In this document: one piece after another, positions 63,406 to 64,000 of the stretch | Layout of the letters: each line of letters begins with the position of its first letter | Numbering within the stretch: the first letter of the stretch is position 1 | Position numbers and translations under genes: made by a program | Assembly: GCF_000213555.1 (NCBI RefSeq) | Contig: NZ_GL891995.1 | Span: forward strand, 11,678-75,677 | DNA from: Dysgonomonas gadei ATCC BAA-286 | Lineage (GTDB): Bacteria > Bacteroidota > Bacteroidia > Bacteroidales > Dysgonomonadaceae | Length of the DNA stretch: 64,000 nucleotides | Direction: 5' to 3' | Notes under the pieces: model-generated | What the model was told of the DNA's origin: nothing | Seen by the model: the letters and a program-made list of their open reading frames with translations, nothing else | The model's database searches: none

Positions 63406-63643
63406 CACCCGCTTTACCACTAAAGGGCACGTTTAAAGAAGGGTGTTTGCGTAGGGCGGAAGAGCGATCTTTGAAGGAACTGAAATAACAACATTATAGA
63501 GTGTAGTACACAATTTGGGTTTTTATTAAATTAAATATCCGGAAAAAAGCTAGAGATAGTTAAAAAAGGTGCTACCGTCAATTACTATTACCCAATAGTA
63601 AAGAAAGCTTGAACAGGATCAAAAGGTTTAAAAAAAGAATATA

Positions 63644-64000
63644 CAAAGAAGAGTTTGATCCTGGCTCAGGATGAACGCTAGCGATAGGCCTAACACATGC
63701 AAGTCGAGGGGCAGCATAGGGTAGCAATACTTTGATGGCGACCGGCGCACGGGTGAGTAACGCGTATGCAACCTACCTATAACAGGGGAATAACCCGGAG
63801 AAATTCGGACTAATACCGCATAAAACAGGGGCTCCGCATGGAGATATTTGTTAAAGATTTATCGGTTATAGATGGGCATGCGTTCCATTAGCCAGTTGGT
63901 GAGGTAACGGCTCACCAAAGCAACGATGGATAGGGGAACTGAGAGGTTTGTCCCCCACACTGGAACTGAGACACGGACCAGACTCCTACGGGAGGCAGCA
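63644..64000 (+). rRNA. rrs: 16S ribosomal RNA, 5' part (continues beyond the window)
   Basis: AGAGTTTGATCCTGGCTCAG at 63651 is the conserved 5' region; the mature end is about 7 nt earlier. Also visible are GACCGGCGCACGGGTGAGTA, CTGAGACACGGACCAGACTC and ACTCCTACGGGAGGCAGCA at the window end. The variable regions look like Bacteroidales, most similar in my memory to Dysgonomonas. Confidence 0.97.

Overview
The window is chromosomal DNA from a low-GC member of the Bacteroidota, most probably Dysgonomonas or a close relative in the Bacteroidales. Evidence: TonB-dependent receptor with paired lipoprotein, type IX secretion genes, RHS proteins of Bacteroidetes type, promoters of the TTTG / TAnnTTTG class, few Shine-Dalgarno sites, and the 5' end of a Bacteroidales-type 16S rRNA gene at the right edge. 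The genus is inferred from memory of 16S sequences and was not searched.

Region 1 (1-8.4 kb): a methyltransferase, a TonB-dependent receptor with a DUF4374 lipoprotein (iron/siderophore uptake of XusAB type), a Fur-family regulator, a short class II UvrA, a divergent HxlR regulator and a small orphan gene. Region 2 (8.4-15.3 kb) is an accessory defence island: a large Mrr-type nuclease, then a two-gene operon made of an AAA ATPase and a protein whose last ~59 residues are a nearly canonical ribosomal protein L30. Each unit is preceded by a copy of the same ~190-bp spacer containing a long palindrome. A possible structured RNA, a tyrosine recombinase and an excisionase-like HTH gene follow. 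Region 3 (15.3-20.9 kb) is a decaying RHS polymorphic-toxin locus: a 5'-truncated RHS gene with a nonsense mutation and a metalloprotease tip, immunity genes, and a displaced second tip with a frameshift.

Region 4 (20.9-34.7 kb) returns to ordinary chromosome: a BlaI/BlaR1-like pair, a terminase-small-subunit-like HTH protein, aroK, a secreted trypsin-like protease, radA, a PstS-like protein, a CAT-like acyltransferase, folC, the late cobalamin genes cobT-cobS-cobC and an SPFH protein. Region 5 (34.8-48.2 kb): an Arc-like protein, tamB, a THUMP-like methyltransferase, flotillin with its NfeD-like partner, a GC-rich repeat element with terminal inverted repeats, an AraC-Ogt fusion, a long repeat-rich spacer and pheT. 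Region 6 (48.3-64 kb): an HMA protein, yebC, a T9SS plug-domain protein, a GH20 hexosaminidase, the lysine pair lysC-lysA, a glycosyltransferase, an exosortase, an outer-membrane barrel protein, lptC, a PpiD-type foldase, nth, and an rRNA promoter driving the 16S gene that runs off the end.

The strongest candidate for an undescribed system is the ATPase / L30-domain operon (10700-12642) with its cassette-like palindromic spacers beside a recombinase. A second pattern is a dispersed intergenic motif that repeatedly reads V-T-x-V-T-F followed by a stop.
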